Source: Ipomoea triloba (Eukaryota; Streptophyta; Magnoliopsida; Solanales; Convolvulaceae). From it: DNA of 64,000 nucleotides. The stretch lies in contig NC_044920.1 in the NCBI RefSeq assembly GCF_003576645.1, positions 25,784,819-25,848,818 of the forward strand, given 5' to 3'. Made by a program: the position numbers and the translations under genes. Below, one piece after another: positions 36,101 to 47,693 of this stretch (position 1 is its first letter; each line of letters begins with the position of its first letter). Below the pieces are notes generated by a model. It searched no databases. It had not been told where the DNA came from and was given only the letters and a program-made list of their open reading frames with translations.

Positions 36101-36854
36101 GATGACTCAGTGGATTATTAGATGAAAGAACTATGTTAGATGTCCACAAGGAAACACCCACAAAAGGGTGAAACTCTTATACTGCTCTGATTAATTAGTT
36201 TATCTGATCCCTTGCTGGAGAGTTTTGTTACTTTGTATAATTCTAAATTCTACTTCCACACTTTTATTGTATGACGTGACAAATAATGATAGATTATTTT
36301 CTTTTTGCCGGGTAGGGTTAGAAAAGTTTTACCTTCTTTAGGCCAGGAACGAGGGAAGATAAAGCAATGAAGCATTGTGTGAGCTTTTCTCTTCTTCTTC
36401 TCTCAGCCATCACATGATCTTGAGCTTGTACAGCGTTCCTAACCGCCGCACCCTTCTTGACAGCGCCGGCGCCGCCAAACCCAATCATGTCCTTCCGACC
36501 ATCCGCGACACAACTCCCAGACGTGAAAACCATCTCCGTCTTCACCGAGGCGCCTTTGGGATTACAATTAGCCAAATGCTGACTAGCCCACGGCAAATCA
36601 GAGTTTGCAAAAGATATAATACTGGACGACGAAGAAGCCTCCTGAACCCGGTTCACAGCCCCCGCCGGGTTCTCAACCACCGTCTGAAAACCGTTACTAG
36701 ACGATAACGGCGGAAAAGGCGGCGAACAGTACCCGGCGGAGGATGGAAACGACACCGTTTCAGGAGAGAAGACGGCAAAATCGTCAAATGTTGCGTTCAT
36801 CATTTGCCACTCATCTATCTCCTGACCAAACCATTCTGCAGATGAAAGATCCAT
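33155..36854 (-). CDS. bHLH transcription factor, clade IVa (NAI1/bHLH18-20-25 type), gene A
   Basis: Three exons read from GT-AG sites, all phase 0: 36854-36333 (174 codons), 34049-33663 (129) and 33256-33155 (34 with stop), giving 336 residues. The basic helix (about 146-158, [12 protein letters not shown]) has the H-E-R residues for E-box contact; helix-loop-helix runs through LVPGLKK and [20 protein letters not shown], with the exon junction in the loop. The linker is Ser/Asp-rich, followed by an ACT-like fold (PEIEVRSS onward, about 245-325) used for dimerisation. Acts in the nucleus; relatives include regulators of jasmonate and iron responses and of terpenoid pathways (TSAR, BIS). Unlike B and C it lacks the 12-codon first exon, its N-terminus being fused. 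Intron 1 holds a solo LTR. At exon 2's start Leu replaces the usual Met before DKASVL. Confidence 0.9.
34072..35847 (-). mobile_element. Solo LTR (Copia-like) inside intron 1 of bHLH gene A
   Basis: On the minus strand the element starts TGTTGGAAATTTGCAC (35847) and ends CTCTAACA (34072), with AAAAA on both sides (34067-34071 and 35848-35852). This gives the TG...CA ends and 5-base duplication of an LTR retrotransposon. Promoter-like CTATATATACAAGG lies within it. No PBS, gag-pol or second LTR is present, so a solo LTR is the simplest reading. It is about 1.78 kb, of which about 0.57 kb is a later plastid-DNA insertion with its duplication. It lies in the same orientation as the host gene. 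Confidence 0.7.
34788..35322 (+). pseudogene. ycf2: Nuclear copy of a plastid ycf2 fragment (NUPT)
   Basis: The plus strand encodes a C-terminal-half segment of plastid Ycf2, recognisable from [20 protein letters not shown], through [17 protein letters not shown] and [19 protein letters not shown], to [13 protein letters not shown] and FLYEKY. It stays open but has no start and is cut at both ends, so it is not functional. It is bounded by the 34-base direct repeat ACCTTC[G/A]AGAAGTG... (34754-34787 and 35323-35356, one mismatch). Similarity to plastid sequence is high, implying a fairly recent transfer. Source gene identified from memory of the Ycf2 family; exact coordinates in the plastome not known. 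Confidence 0.9.
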
Positions 36855-36950
36855 AGAATTATTATTATTGTTTCTAAAGCTCTGATAATATTCTACGTGA
36901 AAGGCAATTATATATATATTGGACTACACAGTAATAAGACTGTACTCGAT

Positions 36951-36960
36951 CTTTATATAG
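36951..36960 (-). promoter_or_regulatory. Probable TATA box of bHLH gene A
   Basis: The minus strand reads CTATATAAAG about 97 bases before the ATG at 36854. This is a strong plant TATA match at sensible spacing. Confidence 0.6.
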
Positions 36961-38284
36961 TTCCACTCTATTGTTCAGACAACCCAGAAAATGGGAGATA
37001 ACGACACAAAGGCAATACGGTCGGAAACTTACATGGAAATCCCCGAAACAGCGAGTCCGGTCAGAGAGGCTAGTATGAACACGTTTTGAGATGTACAAAA
37101 AACAATATTATATTCTCATCTTATCCTCCATTATTAAGAAGGGCAGGATTATAAAATGAGAAAGAATAGGACACGTGTAAAATGTCATAATTAGTTAGGT
37201 TGTTTAAGGAGACTAATTTCTTCAGCTTTGAAATAAAGCCACTGGGGAGAAGAAATATGGGGAGAGAATTGACTTTTCTTCCTCCAAAACGCCCGGAATG
37301 TCCGATGTTTAGCAATGGATGTAGGGTGGGTTGGTGTTTCTCTGCGTGTACGAAACGAGTCGTTATCAAACATTTTTGACCTTATGTAAGTCTATAATAT
37401 TCTTGTATATCCATATGTCATTCATTCTTTTTCATTTCCAGGGTTTATACAGACTAGATAGATCCACCTGCTTATTTTGGTCAACAATGGCACACCCTTC
37501 TATGCATCCCCATTTCCCATCGTAACTCCTTGCTTGGCTTTTACTTTTCATACTTTCATATTATTATTAAGGAATGACAATAGATCGAGAATAATTACAT
37601 TCAGTATTCGACTCACTCTTTATAAATTTTGTACCCATTCTTACCTTCAACTCAATTCGTAGAGGGTTGACTTTTTCAAAATTAACGCTGCCTCATCAGA
37701 TGCGGCCATGCGGGAACTCAGTATGGTACCCGTTATTTATTATCTTTAAAAAAATAAAAATCAATAATAGTATTTAAATTATTTACACATAACTAAATAA
37801 TAAAATTCACTAGTTATATTAACATATAAAAGAGTTAATTTCAATAATGGTCCATATATATATATATATATATACCTGACCACATAAAAATTATGAACAA
37901 ATTTGGACTCTCCATTAAGAGGATGTATGTGACTTTGATTTTATAAATTTTTTTTTTAATTTCAGTAATTTTCAGATGGGTAATTTGGCTTGTTTTAAAT
38001 ATATGTGTATAATATTTTATATGGCTATTATGCGTGATTTTAGAGAAGGAATTTATGGTAGGTTTGGATTTCGTTAGTGATGTATTCTCTTTCTTCGTGT
38101 GGAGTTCTTTCTTCATCTTGCTTTGAATTTTTCTTCGTCAACGTTTCTTTTATTCAACTATGGACTCAAGTTCGTTCTTGCATTTTTAAATTGTCTATTA
38201 TTTGAGTATAATATTGTCTGTATTTGTGAATGACCTATATGTAATTTTTGTGGGCAATGTTCTGGTGTCCAATTGCACTGTCGT
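36961..38284. other. Upstream region of bHLH gene A
   Basis: No gene seen. A TA run at about 37855-37873 and generally AT-rich sequence. Short open frames around 37121-37660 lie on both strands and show no domain. Confidence 0.35.
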
Positions 38285-38560
38285 TCCTCTTTGCTAAATT
38301 TATGTAGTATGTGTGCACCTCGTCGTGACCTAGTGTGCACTTTGTGTTCATGTGATGTATGTGCATTGTAAACTTGACATGTGTACACTATAATACATAT
38401 GCGTGTGAATTTGCTTGTAGTGGTGCATGATGTGTATGTCTACACAGTATATTGCATGAGTGTGGCGTGTGTGCACATGACCCTGCCGACATTCTATGAT
38501 GCACACAATGTTGTGCATGAGTGCACACATCCGCCCAGAGGCCAAAACACTACACAACAC
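38285..38560. repeat. Degenerate TGTGCAC/TGCATG minisatellite
   Basis: GTGTGCAC, GTGCATG and GTGTACAC-type words recur throughout about 270 bases with irregular spacing. It resembles in style the repetitive cores at 30.0-30.5 and 42.33-42.66 kb, but the words differ. No clear termini. Confidence 0.5.
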
Positions 38561-38872
38561 CACGTGTTTGCCTCACTAAATAAAATAATCAGACATTAAC
38601 AGAACAATTGGATTCTATTTTATTTAATAATAATAAAAATGATTTATTATTTAAATGAAAAATTTATTAATATAGAAATTCTTATTTTATTGTTAATTTA
38701 CGTATTTGGACGGAAGTTTAGAATTTTACCCGGACTGATTTGCCCTTTAATTATATTGATATTGATATAAGATTGTTGTTTATGCTCATGAATTTAGAGT
38801 GTTGACTTTTAATCATAGCCGTTGATCCTTATTTTTCATGACTAAGATTTGTCTTTTATTTTTATGTAGGAG

Positions 38873-38985
38873 TGTGTTATGCCAAGCACTTTGTGCTCAG
38901 ATGACAGAGTAGTGGCTCTTCTATATACGAGGTTATGAGTTCGATACTACAATGTGATAAAGTTAGTTGTATTCTAAAAATGTAG
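38873..38985 (+). mobile_element. Decayed SINE
   Basis: GCCAAGCACTTTGTGCTCAG, then GAGGTTATGAGTTCGATACT (degenerate box B), then CTACAATGTGATAAAGTTAG. The same order occurs in the fragments at 1755 and 51345. Confidence 0.55.
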
Positions 38986-39399
38986 GAGTGGGTTATCGTG
39001 TGAGTGACCAACATGTTACTAAGGTTAGGACATGACCGCGAATCGTTGTCTATGCGTATTCTCGGCCAGGTACATACTTTGTGCTTGTTCTCAACATCTG
39101 TACTTAGCAAAGTCCTTGTCGCTTACTCATATATGACAGAGTATCTGTGTGTTCATGAAGATTTCAAAGATTAATTTTTCGAAAACTTCAACATCAACTT
39201 AGCAATTCATGTGACATGACTCCCAGGATTCTTGGGCAATAAAAGAGCATCTACACTAAGGGGATATTATTTGTTTTTTTTCAGACCAAAAAATCAAAAA
39301 TAATTTTTTAACTAGTGTGGGATGTGGTTTATGAGTGAATATTAACTCCTGCAAACATTTTTTTTTTTAGCCCCACCACTAATAAAAGTAGAAGAGTTT

Positions 39400-39631
39400 T
39401 TGACCGTAAAAGATGAGCAAATACCAATTTTGGTCCCACAAGTATTAGCAAAATGACAATTTTGGTCCACATGTTTAATTTCTATCAATTTTCATCCATA
39501 ACTAATGTTTTAGTATCAATTTTCATCCATGACTATTGTTTTAGTGTCAAAATTAAATATTTACGAATTTCAGTATTTTACAAACATGTTTCTCTGTGTA
39601 AATTAAGTACCTATTTATTCAATAGTATACC

Positions 39632-39685
<54 letters not shown>

Positions 39686-40165
39686 CCCAATTTGAGCTTA
39701 AATAAATGAATTTAAGCCCTAAAATTGATCACAGTTCACAATTTTCCTCCTCAAATTAAGGTAAGATGAGGAGGAAAATTGCAAATTGTGGCTGACTTTA
39801 GGGCTTAAATCCATTTATTCATATTCAAAATTGGGATGTTAAGTTGAAAATGACAAAATTTTAGCACATTTTAAACAGATGGGTGACCGACGCGATGAAT
39901 TTTGACAATAAAGTAATAATTATGGATGAAAATTGGTACTAAAACAATAGTCGTTGATGAAAATTGATAAATATTGCACATGTCGACCAAAATTGTCATT
40001 TTGCTAATACTTGTGGGACCAAATTTTTTGCTCAAAAAAAAATCTAATAGATTTAACAACGAATTAAATAGATATAAATTAAATATTTACGAATTTAAGT
40101 ATTTTACAAACATGTTTCTCTGTGTAAATTAAGTACCTATTTCTTTCAATAGTATACCAATAATT
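39400..40165. mobile_element. Foldback MITE with AAT microsatellite and inner palindrome, flanking sequence duplicated
   Basis: The left arm (about 39415-39545, GAGCAAATACCAATTTTGGT onward) is inverted at about 39915-40035. Between them lie an AAT run (39632-39684) and a second near-palindrome (about 39685-39835) built on GAGGAGGAAAATTG. A block starting TAAATATTTACGAATTT and ending CAATAGTATACCAATAAT occurs both inside (about 39562-39640) and outside (about 40081-40163) the right arm, so the locus is a nested or rearranged insertion. Confidence 0.65.
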
Positions 40166-42255
40166 TTTTTTATAAGTAAATTTAACTTTTCTTATAGCAT
40201 GCAACCTATCAAATTAGTTCATAGAATGAAGTCATCTGCAAATTATAAATTAAAGAATGGGACCTTTCTCTGGTAATGTGAAATGAGATGTTTAGTTACA
40301 GATTCATAGAACTATGATTTTTTCTTTAAAAAAACAAAACAAAAGTGTCGGACACAGTTTAAGTAAGTCAAAATAAATTTAGAGAGAAAAATTTAATAAT
40401 CGTGTTATAAACACTCTCAATTAAATACATCCATCAATAATTCAATTTACGTTATTATTTTTGTTTTTATCAATTTCTAAGGTGACAACTTAATTATTTC
40501 TTGAGATTCATTTTCAATTACAATCTAAGAAATTAAGTGCGACAGCCCCATTTTTTTTAAACCTACTTTAATATCTATTATATATAAAGTAATATATAAA
40601 TGGGTGACTTAATTCTCCTGTAATGCTGTTCAGCTTGGACGGTGGGTTTGAATTCTGGAAGTATACTTCTAGAATATGTTACACAGTAATACAAAATTGT
40701 TACGTCGTTCTCAAATTCTCTCATCTTCATCTTTTCATGTAATGAAATATCCTTTTTATACTTATTCGTTAATCAAATACACAAATATCATTAAAAAATA
40801 GAGGTGCAGTAATCTAATAAAAAAAATTAATACAATAATGTCACATCAAATTTACAAGAAATAGTGGGGTATAATTTTACATTTTAATATTTTTTAAAAT
40901 ATTTTTAAATATCTCTGTTTTTTTTTTTGTTGATATTTTTATTTTCTGAGTCGAAAACTGGACCATAATTATGACAAAAACTGGTCATCTCTGACTTCTT
41001 GGAAGCCGAAAACTCGCTTTCTAAAATTGGAGAGAATTAATTTTCAAACAAAAAAAATAAAAATAAAATTGGAGAGAATTGAAAGCGATAGTTTCTTAAA
41101 TCAATGAGAGATAATTTATTTTATTGTATAATAATTAAGGGTAGGTTAATGTTTTTTCTTCTGTCTACACATGAAACATGTTCCTTCTCGAACCCTTAGT
41201 AATTTGCTACTCATTTTCTTTTTTATTTCTTTTTAAATTTTACGTCAACCAAAATTTATTTTGAACTCAATATTTAATTACAATAATTACAAGAAGACAC
41301 TCTTAAATGCTACTAGTGAATGTGCGTAAAGATCACTTATGTATAATAAAGTATAAATCACACTCGATAAAAAAAAATATTAATAAAAATAAAACATGTG
41401 AATTTTAAATACGAGAATCATGTCTTACCCACTCAACTATCCTTTCAGGCATAATTTATCTTATTAAAGATAATAGCTAAAAATTTTATGTAGAAGTTAT
41501 GTGACATTCCTTAGGAAAATTAATCTAAACATGAGAATATTATATTTTAAAGCAAATATAACCTTAGTTATATTATAAAACTTGAAACAAAAACTCCCAG
41601 CGCTAGAGGTTTTGTCAATAAATTTTAATATGCATAGTGGTGAGCTTCTCATTAATTTATTAATTCTCAAGAGAAAATTTCATTTTTGTTTCCCCGACTA
41701 TTATACATAAATTATATTTGGTCCTTGATTATTGAACTTTTATAATTAAGTGCATGATTATATAAGTAGTATCACATTTAGTCCTGTCATTCAATTTCTC
41801 GACCAACTATTGTTGAAAATACTCTATCTGGAAGGAGCACTATATTTGCTTATTCCAAAAGGAGCGCTGCATTTGCTTATTCTTAAAGGATCAATTGTAA
41901 TTTAAATTATATAATCATACACTTAAATATTCAATGATTAAATATGATTCATTTATAATAGTAAGACTAAAACATAAATTATTATGTGAATTATGTTAGT
42001 AATAGATCAGAACACAAATAAATATAAAGTAGCGACGCCAGCTGAGAGTTGAATAACACAGGGTTTTTATATTTGAAAATAAGACAAACAAGTCCGTAGC
42101 AACCTTGGTCTTCTCCGAAATAAGTGGATAAATTACCCATGCTTCATTGCATCTATACAATAATTTAAATTGCATGTAGTGTTAACGTTGACTAAATATT
42201 TAATTTAGTACGTTCTCCGTCCACAATGTTCTCTACAAGGCACATATATTTAAAA

Positions 42256-42257
<2 letters not shown>
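40166..42257. other. AT-rich intergenic space
   Basis: I see no gene. Weak relics only: CCGACTATTATACATAAATT and TTTGGTCCTTGATTATTG (about 41692-41730) resemble the terminal parts of the foldback elements at 39.4 and 45.4 kb. Confidence 0.35.

Positions 42258-42296
<39 letters not shown>
42258..42296. repeat. AT dinucleotide microsatellite
   Basis: An uninterrupted TA run. It lies just left of the minisatellite element at 42330. A second run at 42767-42830 continues into an assembly gap. Confidence 0.9.
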
Positions 42297-42300
<4 letters not shown>

Positions 42301-42329
42301 CAGGATGGTTATTAAAAAAAATGTGGTGG

Positions 42330-42760
42330 CAATTTGGTAATTTTCGCTAAACTTAAGGTGCGCGGTTTTCCTTCTTTAGGTGCGTTGTTTATGTGCTTAG
42401 TGTTTTTGTTGAAACTTAAGGTGCGTCGATCTAAAGTTTTAGATGTGTTATCATATTTCTTAAGGTGTGTGGTTTCCGTACTTAAGGTGCGTTAATTATA
42501 ATATTTAGGTACCTCATTTTAAAATTTTAGTTGTGTGGTTTGTGTTCTTAAGGTGCTTTGTTTGTGTGCTTAATGTGCGTGGTTTGTGTACTTAATGTGC
42601 GTCATTTTCATGCTTTAAGGTTACGTTGCTTGGTTCCTTCCAGATGCGTGTTTTTGTTTTGTTTTTTTTTTTTTAAATATTGATTTGAGCCGTTTATCTA
42701 TATTTGATCAACGGCTCAGATTAAACCGCACGTCTACACTTGAGTAAATTCTCGCACAAG
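42330..42760. repeat. Degenerate CTTAAGGTGCGTGGTTTGTG minisatellite element
   Basis: About ten imperfect copies of a CTTAAGGTGCGTGGTTTGTG-like unit fill about 42355-42640. They are followed by a T-run and an inverted pair, GAGCCGTTTATC and GATCAACGGCTC. The element lies between two long AT runs. No coding frame. Probably a non-autonomous transposon with an expanded core. Confidence 0.6.
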
Positions 42761-42766
42761 AACCAC

Positions 42767-42831
<65 letters not shown>

Positions 42832-43179
42832 NNNNNNNNNNNNNNNNNNNNNNNNNNNNNNNNNNNNNNNNNNNNNNNNNNNNNNNNNNNNNNNNNNNNN
42901 NNNNNNNNNNNNNNNNNNNNNNNNNNNNNNNNNNNNNNNNNNNNNNNNNNNNNNNNNNNNNNNNNNNNNNNNNNNNNNNNNNNNNNNNNNNNNNNNNNNN
43001 NNNNNNNNNNNNNNNNNNNNNNNNNNNNNNNNNNNNNNNNNNNNNNNNNNNNNNNNNNNNNNNNNNNNNNNNNNNNNNNNNNNNNNNNNNNNNNNNNNNN
43101 NNNNNNNNNNNNNNNNNNNNNNNNNNNNNNNNNNNNNNNNNNNNNNNNNNNNNNNNNNNNNNNNNNNNNNNNNNNNNNN
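42832..43179. other. Assembly gap in an AT microsatellite
   Basis: 348 undetermined bases bounded on both sides by AT repeats. The true length is unknown. Confidence 0.99.
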
Positions 43180-43219
43180 ATATATATATATATATATATA
43201 TTTATTTATTTATTTATTT

Positions 43220-43482
43220 ATTGAAGGGATAATTGTGTAAACTGACAGATCCGACTCAAGTAACCGACCAGATAGACTTAGGACCAAGTAATGGTTATGC
43301 ACTTAAATGGAAACCATACTTATTATGAGGCACCTCCTCATTAAAGGAGCAAGGGATCGCTTAATGAAGAGCTCTAGACCAATTATTGCAAGTTCTGTTA
43401 TAGTAAAAGAGTCGTTGTACTGATAAGTATAAATAGTGGACCATGTAACAAAGCAAGGGACATACTAATAAACTTGTATTCA
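43220..43482 (+). mobile_element. Probable LTR retrotransposon relic
   Basis: From GTGTAAACTGACAGATCC onward the sequence is GC-richer, contains a TATA-like GTATAAATAGTGG and continues to CAAACTTGTATTCAG-like sequence, the style of a Copia LTR U3-R region. It is interrupted by the SINE at 43498. No second LTR or ends confirmed. Confidence 0.4.
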
Positions 43483-44272
43483 GAATCATCAAACAACAAC
43501 CTAATGGGGTAGCTCAAGAGGCAAGTGATCGGGTTCGATTCTCAAAAGCGACGATTTTCCCTGGGCCAGCTCCTGTACCTCTCGGTCTCGGAGCGAACGT
43601 GAGTGGACTCAGACCGTTGAACGGATGGAGAAAGACCCAGTAAATTTACAAAAAAAAAAAAAAAAAAAAAAAAAAAANNNNNNNNNNNNNNNNNNNNNNN
43701 NNNNNNNNNNNNNNNNNNNNNNNNNNNNNNNNNNNNNNNNNNNNNNNNNNNNNNNNNNNNNNNNNNNNNNNNNNNNNNNNNNNNNNNNNNNNNNNNNNNN
43801 NNNNNNNNNNNNNNNNNNNNNNNNNNNNNNNNNNNNNNNNNNNNNNNNNNNNNNNNNNNNNNNNNNNNNNNNNNNNNNNNNNNNNNNNNNNNNNNNNNNN
43901 NNNNNNNNNNNNNNNNNNNNNNNNNNNNNNNNNNNNNNNNNNNNNNNNNNNNNNNNNNNNNNNNNNNNNNNNNNNNNNNNNNNNNNNNNNNNNNNNNNNN
44001 NNNNNNNNNNNNNNNNNNNNNNNNNNNNNNNNNNNNNNNNNNNNNNNNNNNNNNNNNNNNNNNNNNNNNNNNNNNNNNNNNNNNNNNNNNNNNNNNNNNN
44101 NNNNNNNNNNNNNNNNNNNNNNNNNNNNNNNNNNNNNNNNNNNNNNNNNNNNNNNNNNNNNNNNNNNNNNNNNNNNNNNNNNNNNNNNNNNNNNNNNNNN
44201 NNNNNNNNNNNNNNNNNNNNNNNNNNNNNNAAAAAAAAAAAAAAAAAAAAAAAAAAAGAATCATCAAACAAC
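43483..44272 (+). mobile_element. tRNA-derived SINE with 15-bp target duplication, body interrupted by a gap
   Basis: The perfect direct repeat GAATCATCAAACAAC (43483-43497 and 44258-44272) flanks a body with box A TAGCTCAAGAGGC (about 43510) and box B GGTTCGATTC (43532-43541), and a long A-tail at each edge of the gap 43678-44230. The tRNA-like head and A-tail identify a SINE. The same family occurs at 48010. Confidence 0.85.
43678..44230. other. Assembly gap inside the SINE A-tail
   Basis: 553 undetermined bases bounded by A on both sides. A real A-tail would be tens of bases, so the gap length is probably an artefact. Confidence 0.99.
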
Positions 44273-45311
44273 ATTACTTGTTGCTTCTTACCCCGTCATA
44301 TATATATTTTATCCGGCCAGTGGAATAACTATATATCAACTATATTATCCATAATAAATACATTATTGTTGTAGAATGCAAGTAATTACATGAACATAAA
44401 TAGAAGAGTGAAGAGGCAATATTATATTGTGAAAATCATGATCCGGGATTCCAGATCTATACCAGGATTTGGGTGCCCCGGCAACAGACGACACTTAATT
44501 AACACGATGGATCTGCTCACAACTAAAAATCATGGAATTGGATTATTTATTACTAATATAATTGCACATTTGCACCAGGCCAGCCTGTAATGGATGCATA
44601 ATTCTTTGCCCAAAAGATTTTGAAAATTTTAGCCTACGTACAGTGCAACTAACTTGAATATACTTTTACATATTATCAAATAAACTCTAAAGTTGTACGT
44701 TGCACATTTGAAGTTTATAATGTTAAAAATGAAATAGTCATTTGTTTTTTTTTTTTTTTTGACAATATGAAATAGTCATTTGTTTGTTTGTTTTTTGTTA
44801 AAATTTACTTTTGAGTTGTTTATCATCTCAAATTGACAGTTATTCAAATATTTTATAAAATTTGCATTAAAATTAGTATAACACAAGTCACAAGGTATGA
44901 AATAAGCACCAATTATCATTATGCGATGGGGGCTAGACTCAAATACGCCAACCCAAGCATTGCCCATGTGTTTCAATTTGGGCCAATATGACAAGGCCCA
45001 AATTACTTTTATGTGGTTTTTCTTACTTGCATTGTAACAAAAAATATAATAGTTACTGTGATTTGTGTATAAATATATGTGGACATTACTATAAGTATTA
45101 TACGATGATAATATCTATCTTTTGTAGTATTGTTGTTGTACTACAATTCTGTTTATCTTTTATATATTATATTGAAGGATGATTAATAAAAAAAATGAAT
45201 AATTTTCTCTATATCTTGTCTTCTCTTTACTTTACTATATTTCTATTGCCTTACTGCGATCAGGATGATACAACAATTCACGCGATGATATATCCAGTTT
45301 CACAACAATAG
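44273..45311. other. AT-rich intergenic space
   Basis: No gene supported. The open frames at 44390-44590 and 44776-45182 have no recognisable domain. A T-run at 44743 and a short AAATAGTCATTTGTTT duplication (about 44730 and 44770). Confidence 0.35.

Positions 45312-45368
<57 letters not shown>
45312..45368. repeat. TTA trinucleotide microsatellite
   Basis: About nineteen TTA units. Similar TAA/TTA arrays lie at 39632-39684, 45611-45640, 49013-49052, 59350-59393 and 61700-61741, so this class is strongly represented here. Confidence 0.95.
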
Positions 45369-45369
<1 letters not shown>

Positions 45370-45409
45370 CATACATACGGGGAATATTGATTAGAAAATA
45401 TGATTAATA

Positions 45410-45606
45410 GTTAATTTCAGGAATAGCCCATTGACTAATATCGGAGTAATATTTACCAATTTTTATCACCTAACTTTCAATTGGACCATAAACTGTTCTT
45501 TGACTATTAATTTTTTTCAATTTTCATCCTTGACTTTTAATTTGACCATAAATGGTCCATTGACAGTTGATTTTGCAGTTAAATAACCATTTAGTAAACA
45601 TTAAAT

Positions 45607-45643
<37 letters not shown>

Positions 45644-45905
45644 CAACAATAATAATAATGTAAAAATTAGCTTGTTGTTGAGATTGACAAATTGAGTTCA
45701 TAAATTTAATACATTGAGTTCATTATTAGTGGAATGTGAAGAACTGAAATTTTTACATTATTACACTTAAATTTAATGTTTATTAAATTGATATTTAAGT
45801 AGACGATCAAATTTAGAACAAAATCAATAGTCAAGGGACCATTTATGGTTAAATTGAAAGTTGATGATGAAAATTGGTAAATGTTGTAAAAATTTCGCCT
45901 AAGTA
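45410..45905. mobile_element. Foldback MITE (CAATTTTCATC type)
   Basis: The left arm (about 45454-45611, ACCAATTTTTATCACCTAAC onward) is inverted at about 45766-45877. Words such as TTTGACCATAAATGGTCC occur in both arms. The centre contains a TAA array. It resembles the foldback element at 39.4 kb. No coding capacity. Confidence 0.65.
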
Positions 45906-46300
45906 TCGATCATTGACTGGCTGCCTAGTGTATCACCATAATCGGTTGTCTAGGCAGTCGACTAAGTCACTTAGGCGCTGACTGACTAGGTCGCCTACTC
46001 GGTCGATTAGCTATTGTTTTTTTTGTTATTTTTAATGGGTTATTTTTCACTCAAAACAATATCGTTTTAAGCAAAATAACCCTAAATTGTTCAAACTTTA
46101 TAGGTTAATTAGGTTAATATTTAATATTTTAGTATTAACTATTGAAGTATTAAATAATTTATAATTATTACTTTATTAATCTTTAAAAAAAAATTTTAAA
46201 CATATTTGTTAAAAAATAAAAAAATACATGAGCCCCATACTCTAGCATCCACAAGCATCCGACGAGTGTCTAGCAATTTTTTCATGGGGTGGACCATTTA
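45906..46300. repeat. Dispersed repeat with GCCTAGGC/GACTAGGTCGCC motifs
   Basis: Alternating CTAGGCAGTCGACTAAGTC and GACTGACTAGGTCGCCTAC words are followed by an AT-rich part with TTAATATTTAATATTTTAGT. The same AT-rich part and an AGCCGCCTAGTG word occur at about 58130-58440, making this a two-copy family here. Confidence 0.5.
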
Positions 46301-46392
46301 TTATATTTTTTAATAAACGGCCATATCATCAAAAGTTTAATGAAGCAAGGTCCTGTAATCGTAGGTTAAACCGTAGTTTTCACTCAAGCTTT

Positions 46393-46426
<34 letters not shown>

Positions 46427-46445
46427 ATGAATTCATAAACCTATT

Positions 46446-47693
46446 CTAGCTACGAGTAATGCACTGCAGATGCTTCACCACATCCTTCGGTTTCATGCAG
46501 AAATTCTCATCCATCTGCAACAATTTACAATTATAATTACTTCAATTCTCAGATTATCTCAGAAATTTATATATAATCCATGGATTAATTGTGAATTTAC
46601 ATGCATAGATTACCTGGGCAACCAAGGTAAAATCCATGGCGTGTTTTCCGAAAGGCGTCATGAAACTGTTCACAACAGTGAGATGAAGCATCTCCACTTC
46701 TCTCAGGAAGAAAGACAAGGTTTTCCCGCGCTTCTTGGTGCAGTGCAGTCTGATCAGAATATTGTCGCCGGAGAATCGAACTTCAATTTCCGGCGATGCC
46801 TCGTCGGAGCTACGACACTCGTCCGAGGAGCGCGAGTGGTCTTCGTCGTCAGGGGGAATATTCGGCAGAGATGTTTTGACGACCACGACAGATTCCTCGT
46901 ACCTTGTCTTCTTCCCTTGTACCTCCAGTTGATTCACCCTTTCTTTAAGCTCCTTCAGATGCTTTATCGCTTCTTCAAGAACAGATGCCTTATCCACCTA
47001 CAAAACATTCTTAAGTTTATAGTTGAGCATAAATATAATAATGCAGTCCAACTATCACTTAGACTTTTAATTGAGATAGACAACATGCTTCAGTTTGGTA
47101 TTAGAGCCATGCAAAAGGTCATGGGATAGGAGTTTACCTTTTTAAGTCCGGGAAGAATGGCGGAAAGAGCAATGAACTTCCGGGTGAGATTTTCCCTGCG
47201 CTTTCTCTCTGCAACAACGTGCTCATGGGCAACCGAACAACGTCGTCTGACATCATCATCGCCCTTAGTACTCCCCGTAAGGACACGAAAACTGGAACTT
47301 TTCTTGTCATTAACCTTGAGCCGTTTCACCGGTCGTTCAAAGCCGCCGTCAGCCTGAAAATCCAAACTTTCCGGCGACGTACTGCCGCCGCCGAAACAAA
47401 TGGTGGTGCCGGAGACATGATTATTTCCATTACTTTTTGGGACGAAAATAGAATAATCAGAAGTATAGCTTTCTGGAGACTGTGATGATCGTTTTTGAAC
47501 CTCTTCTTGTGTTTCTTGTGTTGTGACTGAATTTTGAGCAATGAAGCCATCAACAAAATCATAATAATCATCAACTTTTCCCTGCATTAACCCAACTCTA
47601 AATTAATTTAATTTGCTCAAAAATTAAAATTATATATACAAAAAAGTCTGGGCTTACCAGTTCTGGGAACCAACTTATTGATGAATCCTCCAT
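46446..47693 (-). CDS. bHLH transcription factor, clade IVa, gene B
   Basis: Four phase-0 exons: 47693-47658 (MEDSSISWFPEL), 47581-47138, 46997-46614 and 46514-46446, giving about 310 residues. The basic region HVVAERKRRENL (about 133-144) keeps the H-E-R contact residues. The helix-loop-helix spans the exon 2/3 junction (ILPGLKK, then VDKASVLEEAIKHLKELKER). An acidic linker with DDEDHSRSSDE precedes an ACT-like domain from PEIEVRFSGDN (about 229) to the end (MDENFCMKPKDVVKHL). Nuclear, expected to bind E-boxes as a dimer. A TATA-like TTATTTAAA lies about 70 bases upstream of the ATG. It differs from A in the linker and has a short C-terminus, so it is an older duplicate. Confidence 0.9.

Noticed and set aside
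42740..44374. Open frames of 166-249 codons
   Set aside because: They run through undetermined bases and AT or poly-A tracts, so they are artefacts.
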